Source of the DNA: Lutraria lutraria
Lineage: Eukaryota > Mollusca > Bivalvia > Venerida > Mactridae
Reading direction: 5' to 3'
DNA: 64,000 nt
Assembly (NCBI GenBank): GCA_964023205.1
Contig: OZ026842.1
Span: forward strand, 6,300,408-6,364,407
The notes under the pieces are model-generated. The model was not told where the DNA came from and searched no databases. It was given only the letters and a program-made list of their open reading frames with translations. A program made the translations under genes and the position numbers. Positions 36,001 through 45,746 of the stretch are shown piece after piece. Position 1 is the stretch's first letter. Every line of letters starts with the position of its first letter.

Positions 36001-38754
36001 TACAAACCTAGACCTGGGAGGTGATGGGGGATAACTGTCTCGAGGTCGTCTGTCAGACATTGATGAACTGCCATACCTGTCTCGATCCACACCATTACCG
36101 TAACGGTCTTCATCTGAATCAAAACAGAAAAAGACAAAGTTAACATTACCAAAAGATAAATTATGGACCAGTAAATGATTAATTCTTAGGCCATCCTTAA
36201 AAAAAAAAATTTTCCTTAACTTTCTTTTAGCATCTTGGGTATAATTTTTTTAGAATAAAAAATAGCAGTCTGACATGGATGTATTTTGGGCCAAATTTAA
36301 GAATTGAATTGTAAAAAAAGTATTTCCTATCCACCTACCTACTGAAAATTCTCTGGGTAGGGTTACTGCAAACAATATTTTTTTTAAGGTTATGCTTAAC
36401 AGTGCATGAAGTTATGGGGTATAAAAGTAAAATTTGTGAAAATAGTATACAAGTTTGTATCATTATGTAGAAAGTTAAGAAACCAATCCTAATATATAAT
36501 ACCCTTGTTAATTTATACTTCAAGAACTGTACATGTTTAGTTAATTTGAAGCCAATAAAGATGTGTATGGAACTAACGACTAACAACAGATGTGTTTTTC
36601 TAATTCATTTTACCAACGTTTCGGCTATGTTAAGTTAATTGTTCAACTTTTGTTTAGTAGGAATGAGATTTTTTTGAGCGAGGGTTATTTCAGATATTGA
36701 TACATATATTTTTAACAACTATGGAGAATTTTACAGTACCTCTCCTCACTCCCATTCCTCGATCTCCATAACCTCTCTCAACAGAACTACGTCGTGGAGA
36801 CCCGTACCCTTTAGATTGACCTCTTCTAAAAAAGTAGCAAGTGATAAAATTTCTAATATGTGCTATTTCATATCCATAAAAGATGTTAAGAAACATGCAG
36901 ATAAAAGAGAAAGCATTCACAGTTATTACAATCTTAATTCACATGGATAAGAAACTTCTGCAACATGAATTTCCATCATTAACTTGGCACTTCAGATTAA
37001 ATGAAATAAAGCATACATCAGATGAGCCAGGTCACTGGGTTTTCTTTAAGGTTTCCTGTAAGAGGCCAAACCTTAAATAATTGAAGGAGGCTTTCCATGC
37101 TCATTTCTAATGTTATAAATCATACATTTGGTATTTCTTAATCTAAGCTGCCAATTTTTGCTACTAAGCAGTCAGTAAGCCTCTGGCTGCCTCTTATTGA
37201 AAACACTAAACTTAACCAAACTAGAAGTTCAACTATTTATGATTATGCATTACCTATCATCACTATATCCTCCTCTCATTGGCCTGTCCATACCTCGGCC
37301 ACGCCCACTAAATCCTCCTCGACTTCCCCTATCTCCTCTAGGTGAACCTCGGCTACCACGGTAACTGTCTCCACCACGACCTCTGAAACCTCCACTGCCT
37401 CCACGTCCACTACTATTAAAACTGTCCCTAAAGCCACCTCCTACGCCTCGACCTAATAATTACATAAGAAAATTGTCAGACTACAGATCAATGGAAATTT
37501 ATAGAATGAATTAACAACCATTTTTTACCAAATACACCAGAAAATAATAAATTTATTAACTAAACTGTAACTTTTCAAAGTAGAGAATTTCTTTACATAC
37601 CCCTTGGAGCACCTCTGCCCCTAAAACCTCCTCTCCCACCTCTGTCCCCACCGGGTCCACCTCCTGGTTTGACAGCATGATCTACATGTACCATTTTACC
37701 TTTGATATCCTGAAAGTTAATCAGAAGATATATTTTTATCAGAGCTAATATTCCGATACATAGGAAAGTATAACATAATTCAGTATGCACAAATTCATTA
37801 ATATTAGTGATAACATTAAAATGCAGTGAGGCTGAAAATTAAAAATAAGTTTGTTTCGAGTTCTGCTACCTACTGATGAAAATCTTACTATTCCTAGCAA
37901 AGAAATTATGGGGTGCATTTTTTTACTATTACTATGTATTACAGTAAAAAAATCCCTACCAACCTACCCAGTACTAAAATTCTTAGTTGGGGCACTCAAA
38001 ACAAACTTATTTTTATGTTCAGCCTGAAACAGATTTTGTTTAATTGACAAGATTGTAAATCAGAAAATTCAGGGCGGCCAACAGCTTATTTGAAAATTCG
38101 CGAATTTGTGGTAAATTAGCAGCCATGTACATTATTTAGCTCATGATCAGTCTCTGTGGAACATGGCCTGACTGACAAACATTCCAGTAAGGCATTTACC
38201 TGTTTATCAAGTTGTTTTACTGCTTCATCAGCATCCGATGGATTTTCGTATGTGATGAAACCAAATCCTCTTGATTTACCATTTTGTGGGTCACGTTTCA
38301 ACAATACTAGCAACAAAAGACAATAAATATTCAATTTCATTACCAGAAACATAAAATAGTAATACTAATATGTAACACTAACAATCACACTGCTTCAACA
38401 TGTTTAAAGTAGAAGCGCAAACACATCTTTAGTCCTTGGCGGCCATTTTAATAGAATTGCATCTTAATTAGTTTTATAACATTAATTTGACAACACACAT
38501 ACAGCATGCAAACTTGGATGAATTGAAATATAAAAAATTCCATGAACGTTTTCATTTACCTGTAATCAAATGCATCCAAATATTTAGATAATACTATTAC
38601 AAGTTAGTAATACAAATTCTTTTCAGCACATTATGTAGCTGGTGTACTCACCTTCAGTAATTTTTCCAAACTTAGCAAAATATTTTTCAAACTCTGCCTC
38701 ATTAATATCAAAATCAAGACCACCAACAAATATCTTTCCGGGTCTGTCCTCCAT
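29746..38754 (-). CDS. RBMX: RBMX/hnRNP-G-like RNA-binding protein, ten coding exons
   Basis: Nuclear RNA-binding protein of the RBMX (hnRNP G) family, which binds pre-mRNA through one RRM and influences splicing. Coding exons: 38754-38652, 38306-38200, 37709-37601, 37452-37254, 36825-36740, 36113-36008, 35658-35581, 35198-35019, 33924-33855 and 30077-29746. The N-terminus has RNP2 KIFVGGL (residues 7-13) and RNP1 KSRGFGFITY (residues 45-54). GGRGGFRGRG-type repeats follow, then a long tail rich in SRD, SRGY-like and RG motifs, ending TFRR. Splice junctions agree in phase for exons 1-9. The sum is 1370 nt, one short of a whole number of codons: the last part of exon 9 must shift frame to join exon 10 in the SR-rich frame. 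Expected length is about 456 residues; human RBMX has 391. Family assignment is firm, the frame break is unresolved. Confidence 0.9.
30078..33854 (-). other. RBMX: large intron of the RBMX-like gene with assembly gap
   Basis: 3.8-kb intron between coding exons 9 and 10. It contains a tRNA-derived SINE (about 30935-31102, minus; head GGCGGCCTGTTTGGCTCAG), the N gap, and fragments of two inverted-repeat families. A missed exon inside cannot be ruled out. Confidence 0.6.
33212..33411. other. assembly gap, 200 N
   Basis: Exactly 200 Ns, probably a placeholder size. The sequence left of it (33161-33211) is the start of a CAACCTCTCCAGAG-type inverted-repeat element, so the gap likely falls inside a foldback that resisted assembly. 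Confidence 0.95.
33855..33924 (-). CDS. RBMX: RBMX-like exon 9, with internal frame conflict
   Basis: Enters correctly in phase 2 and reads ETSRPVSREYDRM, typical of the family. It then continues as HLETVTIPTE, which is unlike the rest of the tail. One frame over, the same bases read SRDSYDPYR, which is typical, and that frame joins exon 10 exactly. The proper-looking frame has a TGA upstream, so no alternative acceptor rescues it. The likely cause is a one-base deletion (assembly or real) near 33880-33890, or an unseen exon before exon 10. Confidence 0.8.
34493..34690 (-). mobile_element. tRNA-derived SINE, second family
   Basis: Minus-strand head GCCATGATGTGGTGGTTAGTG; body with TCCTGGACTGTATTCTAACC. 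A relative is at about 62600-62770. Confidence 0.55.
34706..34955 (+). mobile_element. tRNA-derived SINE in an RBMX-like intron
   Basis: Box-A-like TTGGTCCAGTGGTTAGTG and a CCCGGTTCACTTCC box-B-like motif, then a body shared with 7379-7647 (for example CATACCCTTC and AAGTCCAGGAAAAC). It ends near cattaaacccc. Confidence 0.65.
35019..35198 (-). CDS. RBMX: RBMX-like exon 8 (SRD repeats)
   Basis: 180 nt with repeated TSRD / SSRD motifs (for example DSYTTSRDLYTSRRDEYITS). Phase 2 to phase 2, hence also frame-neutral if skipped. Confidence 0.88.
35581..35658 (-). CDS. RBMX: RBMX-like exon 7
   Basis: 78 nt encoding EPVSSYRDYGMSSRDYSPP. It enters and leaves in phase 2, so it can be skipped without changing frame. 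Confidence 0.88.
36008..36113 (-). CDS. RBMX: RBMX-like exon 6
   Basis: 106 nt encoding EDRYGNGVDRDRYGSS and RRPRDSYPPSPPRS. Acceptor gattcag, donor TCTAG|GTTTGT. Confidence 0.88.
36740..36825 (-). CDS. RBMX: RBMX-like exon 5
   Basis: 86 nt encoding RGQSKGYGSPRRSS and ERGYGDRGMGVRR. Acceptor tttttag, donor AGAG|GTACTG; phase 2 in, phase 1 out. Confidence 0.88.
37254..37452 (-). CDS. RBMX: RBMX-like exon 4 (RGG region)
   Basis: 199 nt encoding glycine/arginine/serine-rich sequence with FRGRGGDSYRGSRG and GFSGRGRGMDRP. Acceptor ttattag, donor GATAG|GTAATG; ends in phase 2. Confidence 0.9.
37601..37709 (-). CDS. RBMX: RBMX-like exon 3 (RRM end, RGG start)
   Basis: Encodes DIKGKMVHVDHAVKPGGG, the last RRM strand, and the first GGRGG repeats. 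Acceptor tttcag, donor AGGG|GTATGT. Confidence 0.93.
38200..38306 (-). CDS. RBMX: RBMX-like exon 2 (RRM, RNP1)
   Basis: Encodes VLLKRDPQNGKSRGFGFITY and the second RRM helix, ending DKQ. Donor CAG|GTAAAT; ends in phase 0. Confidence 0.93.
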
Positions 38755-38763
38755 TTCTTAAAC
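38652..38763 (-). CDS. RBMX: RBMX-like coding exon 1 (start codon exon)
   Basis: Acceptor cttgcag at 38770-38764 means a non-coding leader exon lies upstream. ATG is at 38754-38752. It encodes MEDRPGKIFVGGL and the first RRM helix, with donor GAAG|GTGAGT, phase 1. MEDRPGK resembles the family's MVEADRPGK start. Confidence 0.9.
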
Positions 38764-39639
38764 CTGCAAGAGTGTAATAAACAAACTAAAGATTTTTAAA
38801 ATAACTTCCTTAATCTGCTTCTTTCAATAAATTATTATCAAATACCTTCAAATTCAAATTGTTTGTCGTACTAGTAGTAGTAGGAGGAAAATAATGTACC
38901 CGATGATGGGCTTGAAACCACGACCTCTTGTTTGCTAGCCAGATGCTCTACCAGTCTGTGAATTTAGGATTTGGAACTACTAGTCCGAATTATCAAAAGT
39001 GAATAGTTTTCCTTTACACTCTATACATGTAACATAATAATGATAATTACCGCAAAAGTTACTTATCCGAATCAGTAATTACTTGTCCCCGACAACCGTA
39101 CAAGTGCTAATTTCACAGACTGCTCTACCAACCAAGCTAATCAGGCTGGTGAATATCTCAGCCAATTATAAATACAATATACCACACTGCTAAGGTTGTT
39201 TATAACAAAACTACACCTTACAAATACAAACTTGTGGCCTTACAAGAGCTAAACAGACGTTTGTTACAGAGTAACAACTAACATGCTATGCCCCATAGGA
39301 ACAAAATAAAACAATCGTATTATATAGTCCCAAAATATTGAATGTCGATTTATCTGACCCCTTCTTTGACGGTATCAACATGTATACCAAAAAATATTTG
39401 AACATATGCTTGCAGCTTCTTTGTTCATGCGTGGACCATTGATCGATACTCTGTGACTACGAGACGAGGTAAGAATCGTTCACTGAACGTTCGAACTGTT
39501 TCTAAGGTATGTATGAACTAGAATATCTCGAATAATGAAACGAATATGTAAAATAACAATCATCTACATACACTATATGTATTCGTGTAACCAGTAAAAC
39601 GAATAAAATCCTTAAATTTGTAAAATATTGTGAATCTTT

Positions 39640-39700
39640 TTTTGCCGGAAGTTAATATCGCGTGAATGTAGATGCGCATGCTCATACTTAACCAATGAAA
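39640..39700. promoter_or_regulatory. promoter-like segment between the RBMX-like gene and tRNA-Glu
   Basis: CCGGAAGT (ETS-type, 39645-39652), ATATCGCG, a TGCGCATGC NRF1-like core (39673-39681) and CCAAT (39692-39696) lie within 60 bp, with a local CpG rise. This is typical of housekeeping animal promoters. The likely target is the minus-strand RBMX-like gene about 0.9 kb away, via an unplaced leader exon; a plus-strand transcript is also possible (donors GAG|GTAAGA near 39468 and AAG|GTATGT near 39507). Confidence 0.5.
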
Positions 39701-39744
39701 CTAATATTGTTTATATACAATTTTAGAAACTTAATATTCATGTC

Positions 39745-39816
39745 TCCGGTGTGGTCTAGTGGTTAGGATTCCTGGTTTTCACCCAGGCGGCCCGGGTTCG
39801 ATTCCCGGCACCGGAA
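39745..39816 (+). tRNA. tRNA-Glu (UUC)
   Basis: 72 nt. The acceptor stem TCCGGTG/CACCGGA pairs fully and the discriminator base is A. Box A is TGGTCTAGTGGTTAGG. The anticodon loop TTTTCAC within CCTGG...CCAGG gives anticodon UUC. The T arm CCGGGTTCGATTCCCGG is intact, and there is no intron. A T6 Pol III terminator follows at 39822-39827. CCA is not encoded, as expected for a eukaryotic nuclear tRNA gene. Confidence 0.97.
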
Positions 39817-39821
39817 CTTAC

Positions 39822-39827
39822 TTTTTT
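39822..39827 (+). terminator. Pol III terminator of tRNA-Glu
   Basis: TTTTTT six bases after the mature 3' end, followed by a second T run. Confidence 0.8.
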
Positions 39828-42621
39828 ATTTTTTTTATTTAGGCCTAGAATTTTATTTCTATATGAAAACATTAAGTTGCATCAAGGACTTATAAGTCAC
39901 ATAAAATAGTATAATAACGACTAGCCGCACTTTAAAATAACGACTCGCCACAAAGATGTTTTATAATATTAATTTTCCTTATTTTGGAGTTCCGTTTTAA
40001 TAACGGAGTTTGTTCATTTATGAGTTTTTTTTCTATTCATTTATACGATTTTATTTAATTTCAGATAATTATAACAAAGACCTATACATTAATAGGTCTT
40101 TGGTTATAAGCATTCTTTGCTCAATTTAATATCTAAGGGAGGTAATCCAATTTCAGAAATTGACTTTTGAATCCAAAAGAGAATTCCCCACGGTCCCCGA
40201 GCACTTCCTTATATCATTTCTCATATATCGTCATATCTCTATTACAAAAAGTTTGATAATTGAATAAAGTTATTGACAAGGATGCTAACTTTGAAATTTG
40301 GAGCTTATAATTGCTACTCGAAAAATAAAGCCACAAGACCAATTTTCTGTTTTTAATAAGGGAGATAATTACAATGTATGCAGATGCTGTTTCAAGACAT
40401 TTTCTCCTTAACTGAACTTTTCTTAAGCATTTCCTAGGCATATTTATCATCGTTTGTTTGAAATAGTTATCAATTCTGATGTAAACAATGCTATATTGTT
40501 ATAAAATCGAAAAGATATGCGAAAAAGTACGTTTATTTCTTCATAATTGTATTAGATAATAAATTATATTTCATCATAGTAATTCCTAGTCGTAAAATTC
40601 GAGGTGATCCTGTTAGTGTTTTTTTGTGGCATGAATTGCAGTCTATCATAGCTTAATAAAACTAACATCAAGAACAGGGACATTCGTGACTGATAATTGC
40701 AAGTAAAGTAACATTCATAAATTGTACAATCACGTATGGCTTAAAAGCGAACGCTGCGATTGCATTATACACGTAATCTGCTCAGTGTCAATAAGGACTT
40801 GTATACATACATGTCAGACACTATAACTATGCGCTTTTTTATAATTCTGTTAAGAACAATACATAGTTCCCACATCTACAATAGTTACCTCCCTTGGCGG
40901 CCATCTTGCTTGGCAAATTCAACAAGCACTAACAGAAGATATTTATATTTTTGTTTTGATAATTCTAAATATAGGATATTTATATGTGACAACTACATTT
41001 TCTTAAACCTGACGTGATTGTGGCCTTACCAACTTTATGATTAAGTTATCTTTTATAAATTAAGTTGTCTAATAACCAATTTTCTGATTTTTTCTACTGA
41101 GCGCATAAGAAATTTGCCAAGCAAGATGGCCACCAAGGGAGGTAAATATTGTAGATATCCTATGCATGGTAGCACTCTGCAGGTGCGAGGGATCCAGGAG
41201 AAAGACACATTGAAAACCAGTGTTATTAAACATACGACCAACACAAATGGAACGTGCCCAATTAAAGTATAAAATAAAGTGATAGTACTAGTGGAACCAA
41301 AGTAGTGAAAATATTCATGTATACTGAACATACTAGACTTGGAACATGGCACTGGAAGTAGTTTAACAATAACATAGTGGATGTAGACGTAGTAAACGTA
41401 GTATACTTTGGTCCGCACGAAATTTAAGTCATGCGCACCGAGCGAGTGGTAGCTATGGAAAGCTGGCCTATCATTCAGCTTCCGAAAATAATAAAACTAT
41501 GATGTAACAAATATATTTTATGGAAATTAAGTCCTTAATTAAACCCAGCATCTCCTTCCATCTGACATACTTTAGCCAAGGACTTATATTATATGTATGT
41601 ATATAAATCCTTGCTTTAGCATATATACAAACCGTATGTATTTTGATCCCTGCATATACTATATGCGGCTATTAACCAAAAGCAAAAAAATGTCACTGAC
41701 CGGCCAGCTAAGTTAGACTTATCTCATGTATACACGTGTGACCTGAAAATGGAGCGCGGTGTGTAAAAGATATCTTATTTCAAAACTAAAGTGGACTGAA
41801 AGTTTTCCAAATCTATGAAAAAAAGTTTTAATTAGAAATCTGCATTTTTGTAAAAGAGGTCGAATTTGGCAAAATGATAATAAAAAAACTAGTATAGTCG
41901 GTTCAGTATACAGTATGGTTTCTCAGATTATTGAGTTTGTTTATCCTCGCAACTGGGATGGTCAATGAACTTTAATGCGGACTGAGTACTATATGTTCAT
42001 CTGATACCTCCATGCAATTGTTAAACTGGTTCCCTTTCCATGTTGCAGTGCATGTCTATGTAAGTTAATTTAGTTTCCATGAGTACTTTCAGCACTTTGA
42101 TTGTATTTGTCGTAGGCAGTAGAAATGGATAATAAATTGTAATCCGAATGGTTCAAAAAGTCCCAATTCAACCAAATTTATCGAAGAAGAACAAACGGAC
42201 ATAGAAGACATCGAAGCATCACTTACGTTAAGTATATGTATTCGTCGATAACATGTCTGAATTAAAGTTCATTCACATAGCGCTTAAAACTCAAGGACAG
42301 TAAATTTATAAAGGAGAGAGTATACATACAGAGGTGGACTGGGTTTAATGATTGGTTATCATTTACATTAATCCAACATATTCTTTACCATCATTACACT
42401 CATTGAAAAATGTCTGTAATATGACTGTTGTACATCATAATCAGGTACGTATATATGTGTACTTGATCATAACAGAAAAAGATTCAAATTTTACTTCACT
42501 CGAATAAAAAGATCCCTCAGCCGCCCCATCGAGTTCATTATAGCATGACTCCGATTGTATAATATTAAGGTCACAGTATATCAATCATAGCCAAAGAAAA
42601 GCTCGGAGTTTATTTTGTCGT
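39828..42621. other. interval between tRNA-Glu and the FMO gene
   Basis: Apart from the inverted-repeat element I see no gene. The last few hundred bases before 42622 should contain the FMO promoter and 5' UTR, but no clear TATA or initiator stands out. Confidence 0.4.
40874..41156. mobile_element. 283-bp element with ~45-bp terminal inverted repeats
   Basis: Left ATCTACAATAGTTACCTCCC plus TTGGCGGCCATCTTGCTTGG; the right end is the near-perfect reverse complement ending ATATTGTAGAT. No coding content. The frames at 40760-41017 and 41053-41418 overlap it and are spurious. Confidence 0.8.
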
Positions 42622-42790
42622 TTGAAATTGTTGAAAAAAATGGGGGATAAGCGGATATGTATCATAGGAGCAGGTCCGTCAGGAATGGCGACATTGTTCC
42701 ATTTTGCCAAGTTGGAAGACATGCCTGAAGTTGTATGTTTTGAGAAACAAAGCACATGGGGAGGCTTGTGGAATACATCTTGGAAAACTG
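42622..42790 (+). CDS. FMO exon 1
   Basis: Start ATG 42622 (or 42640). Encodes the FAD-binding GAGPSG loop. Donor ACTG|GTGAGT, phase 1. Confidence 0.9.
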
Positions 42791-45746
42791 GTGAGTCAAC
42801 AATTTCTTATTCGAATATTTGGGTGACCTATTTACGTTCAAATAAGTTTTTAAAGTTTTTCCTTGCGTAGTACAAATGTAATACATATTTTTTCAACATT
42901 TCAGTAAAATAATGAACCATATTAAACTCATGATTTCGAAATATGCGTGGGCATCTCAATATCACATACATGTAATCTTTTTTTCTATAATGTGCCCTAA
43001 GACATGAATTAAATATAAAGGAAAACAGAAGCTATATCTGACATGTCCGTTTCAACTTTAAAGTGATGGCTAACTTACATGAATATTGCTTTATGTATCA
43101 TTCAATACTAATAATGTTTTAGCCAACGTTATGCAAGGAATAAAACAAAGTCTTCTGTATTTTAGTACCCGCTTCCATAGTCAAGTGACTTTACGTCCCT
43201 TTTCAACAGTCAGAGTCATATGAGGCGGACAGTTCACTTAACTACCGTTCATGGGAAGAACCAGTACTAGACTCCCATCCTTCGTAAGCAACTGCCTACT
43301 TTCTCACATAAAGACACATGGTCGATAACTGGGATTGAGCCCACGACCCCCTATCAGTGAGAAGTTAAAGTGATTTTAAGTTAGCGACCTTAACCACTCA
43401 GCCACGGAGGCGGGTCCCAACGTAAATTCAAAATGCGAAGTAAAGTTTTCTTTTCTTTTTAATGTTTCTGATTATTGTACTTCATCTTTACAGTAAAATG
43501 AGACAGCCATATACATTGAACGTAGGGTGAAAAAATATACTTTGAGCCATGAATCTGTCTGGTTGGTCATTAAACTTGCCCCAAACCCTTCATTTCTTTA
43601 AGGATGTATTGACGGTGGCTAGACCACTTGCCACAAAAAGCGCTCGCTCTTCATATGAAACCCATACCTAGACATCATACAGTCACCCTTTATGTATTTT
43701 ATGCCATGTAATTCCTTAATCCTGGGAAAATAATCATGGATAAATCATGACGAAAAAACACCTACAAGCACTTCCTTTAAATACTATTAGGCCATTGTCA
43801 TGCATATGTTTAGTTTGTATTTACCCCAAAAGTACGTGCATTATATTTAGCGATTAACATGTCTCCTATTCATTGTCTAACATTTTTAGGTGTTGATGAA
43901 CATGGTGAACCGAATCATGCCAGTATGTACAGACATCTATGGTCAAATGGTCCCAAAGAGTCAGTCGAGTTACCAGACTATACTTTCACCGAACATTTCG
44001 GACAACCGACTCCTTCATTCGCCCCTCGTCTTGCTCTTAGGGACTATTTAGAGGGTAAGGTACTTGTTTGTAATGGAATGACATCACATGTTCACTAACT
44101 TAAAACAGTGAAGCACTTTTCTTGTGGCCGGAATACGCTGAAAATCTAAATGCACGAATGGGTACGAATGATGGGTTGAAATTGATAAAGTATCCATTAT
44201 ACTAGTATCTAAGTTGAAAATGGCTTCTTAGAATTGCTTTTTGATTATACGTTTTGAAATTCCTTTAGAAATTACGCGTATTGTTTACAATTATTTGTAC
44301 ATACGTTGATGTAATCGACATCATTATTAAAATCATTATGTTGACTGGTTGAGTACATACATGACCATTAGTTACAAAACTAGACAAACTAAAAAAGAAA
44401 TGCTATTGTATAGCATTATTCAATTTTGTAATCTTTTCCAGGTCGATGGATAAGGAAAACTGGAAACATTGATTTGAAGACTTTCATAAAGTTCAGTACA
44501 GTCGTCCGATGGGTAAAGTATGATGACAACAAACATAGCTATACTGTCGTTGTTGAAAATCTGGAGACAAGAGAAACTCGTGAAGAAATGTTTACACATG
44601 TCATTGTCGCTACTGGTATCTTCAGTACGCCGTACTTGCCGGATGTCCAAGGAATGAACGACTTTAATGGTCGGGTGATCCATTCCCATGATTTAAGGGA
44701 TGCTGGAGAGTTCAAGGGACAGAAAGTTCTCATTATTGGTGCTAATTTTTCCGGTGAAGATGTAGCTCTGCAATTGATCAAATTCCGGGCAAAGAACATA
44801 TACTTAAGTTACAAAACGATTCCGAAGAGCGCCACGTGTATCATGCCAAAGGAGATCGAAGAGAAACCATTGGTTGCCAGAATGGATGCAAATAAAGCAT
44901 ATTTTACTGATGATACAGAAGCAGAGGTGGATTCGGTAATTCTATGCACTGGATACAAAAATCACTTCCCCTTCCTGGAAAATCGGTTTAGAATAATGGA
45001 AAAGACGAGCTTGTATCCCCCAGATCTGTACATGGGTACGTTGTTCTACAAAGAAGGCAATAATAGCTTGTTCTACATTGGTGCACAAAATCAGTTTTAC
45101 ACATTCACCTATTTTGAAGCCGCGGCCATCTGGACATGCAGGTAAGTGTATAATCATGTACTATAAAAATTAGTTACCACGAGCAGCACCAGCCATATCT
45201 TGTGAAATATTTAAGTCCTCATAGGTTTTGTTTTTGTTGTACAACGTCTTACAAGACAGTTCTGCGCATTGCTATGCCTAACATGAGGTCTTGAGTTCTA
45301 TACTATCATGGTAATCATGGGAAGTCTATTACCGGGGTTTATCAGAACAATTGTGTGTATAAAATCTTGATATGATTTAGCTCCGCCTATGTTCCAGATA
45401 TATCATGGGAGCCATACCAGGAGAACCAAAATCACATAAAGAAATGGACGACGATAGTCAGTTATGGCTTAAAAGAGCTGAAGCCATTGCATCTGAAGGC
45501 GACGTTGCTCATTTTCAAACAGCTCACATTGATACATTAGTAGAACGATCAGGATATGATCTACATCTGACGAAAATACAACCCGTACTGTTTGAATGGA
45601 TTAAAATAAGGAAGGAGACACTCGGACTTGCAAATTACCGGGACCATTTGTACACAAGTTATTATACCGGGGAGATGGGTCTTAAACAAACGCCTTTTAT
45701 GGAGAATTTTGACGACAGTCTGGAAGCATTCTTAAGCGCCAAGTAA
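42622..45746 (+). CDS. flavin-containing monooxygenase (senecionine N-oxygenase/FMO type), four exons
   Basis: FAD- and NADPH-dependent enzyme family that oxygenates nucleophilic N or S atoms. Exons 42622-42790, 43890-44054, 44442-45141 and 45398-45746 have consensus splice sites and agree in phase, giving 460 residues. The FAD motif GAGPSG is at residues 16-21 and WGGLWN follows. [15 protein letters not shown] is typical of this class. The FMO signature FxGxxxH is present (F186 to H192), but its last position is Leu196 instead of Tyr/Phe. The NADPH motif is GANFSG (211-216). ATG-type motif [14 protein letters not shown] and late [11 protein letters not shown] are present. No C-terminal membrane anchor is visible, unlike mammalian FMOs, so it is probably soluble. 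Met7 (42640) is an alternative start. The exact substrate is unknown. Confidence 0.93.
43186..43410 (-). mobile_element. tRNA-derived SINE in FMO intron 1
   Basis: Minus-strand head CCTCCGTGGCTGAGTGGTTA. The body matches the cacggagg family (for example TTCTTCCCATGAACGGTAG). Confidence 0.75.
43890..44054 (+). CDS. FMO exon 2
   Basis: Acceptor catttttag; encodes [17 protein letters not shown] and a [11 protein letters not shown] end. Donor GAGG|GTAAGG, phase 1. Confidence 0.92.
44442..45141 (+). CDS. FMO exon 3
   Basis: 700 nt. Holds the FMO signature, the NADPH loop and most of the C-terminal FAD domain. Acceptor cttttccag, donor GCAG|GTAAGT, phase 2. Confidence 0.93.
45398..45746 (+). CDS. 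FMO exon 4 (terminal)
   Basis: Acceptor tgttccag; encodes [11 protein letters not shown] through [12 protein letters not shown] and TAA at 45744-45746. Confidence 0.92.

Noticed and set aside
38890..39160. tRNA-like segments on the minus strand (about 38893-38960 and 39095-39160)
   Set aside because: Box-A/B-like motifs are present but the arms do not pair; likely tRNA-derived SINE remnants rather than tRNA genes.
41053..41418. 121-residue minus-strand open frame with hydrophobic stretches
   Set aside because: It overlaps the right end of the inverted-repeat element, has no splice or homology support, and low-complexity AT-rich DNA yields such frames.
44420..44799. Minus-strand frames opposite FMO exon 3
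   Set aside because: Antisense shadows of a well-supported coding exon.
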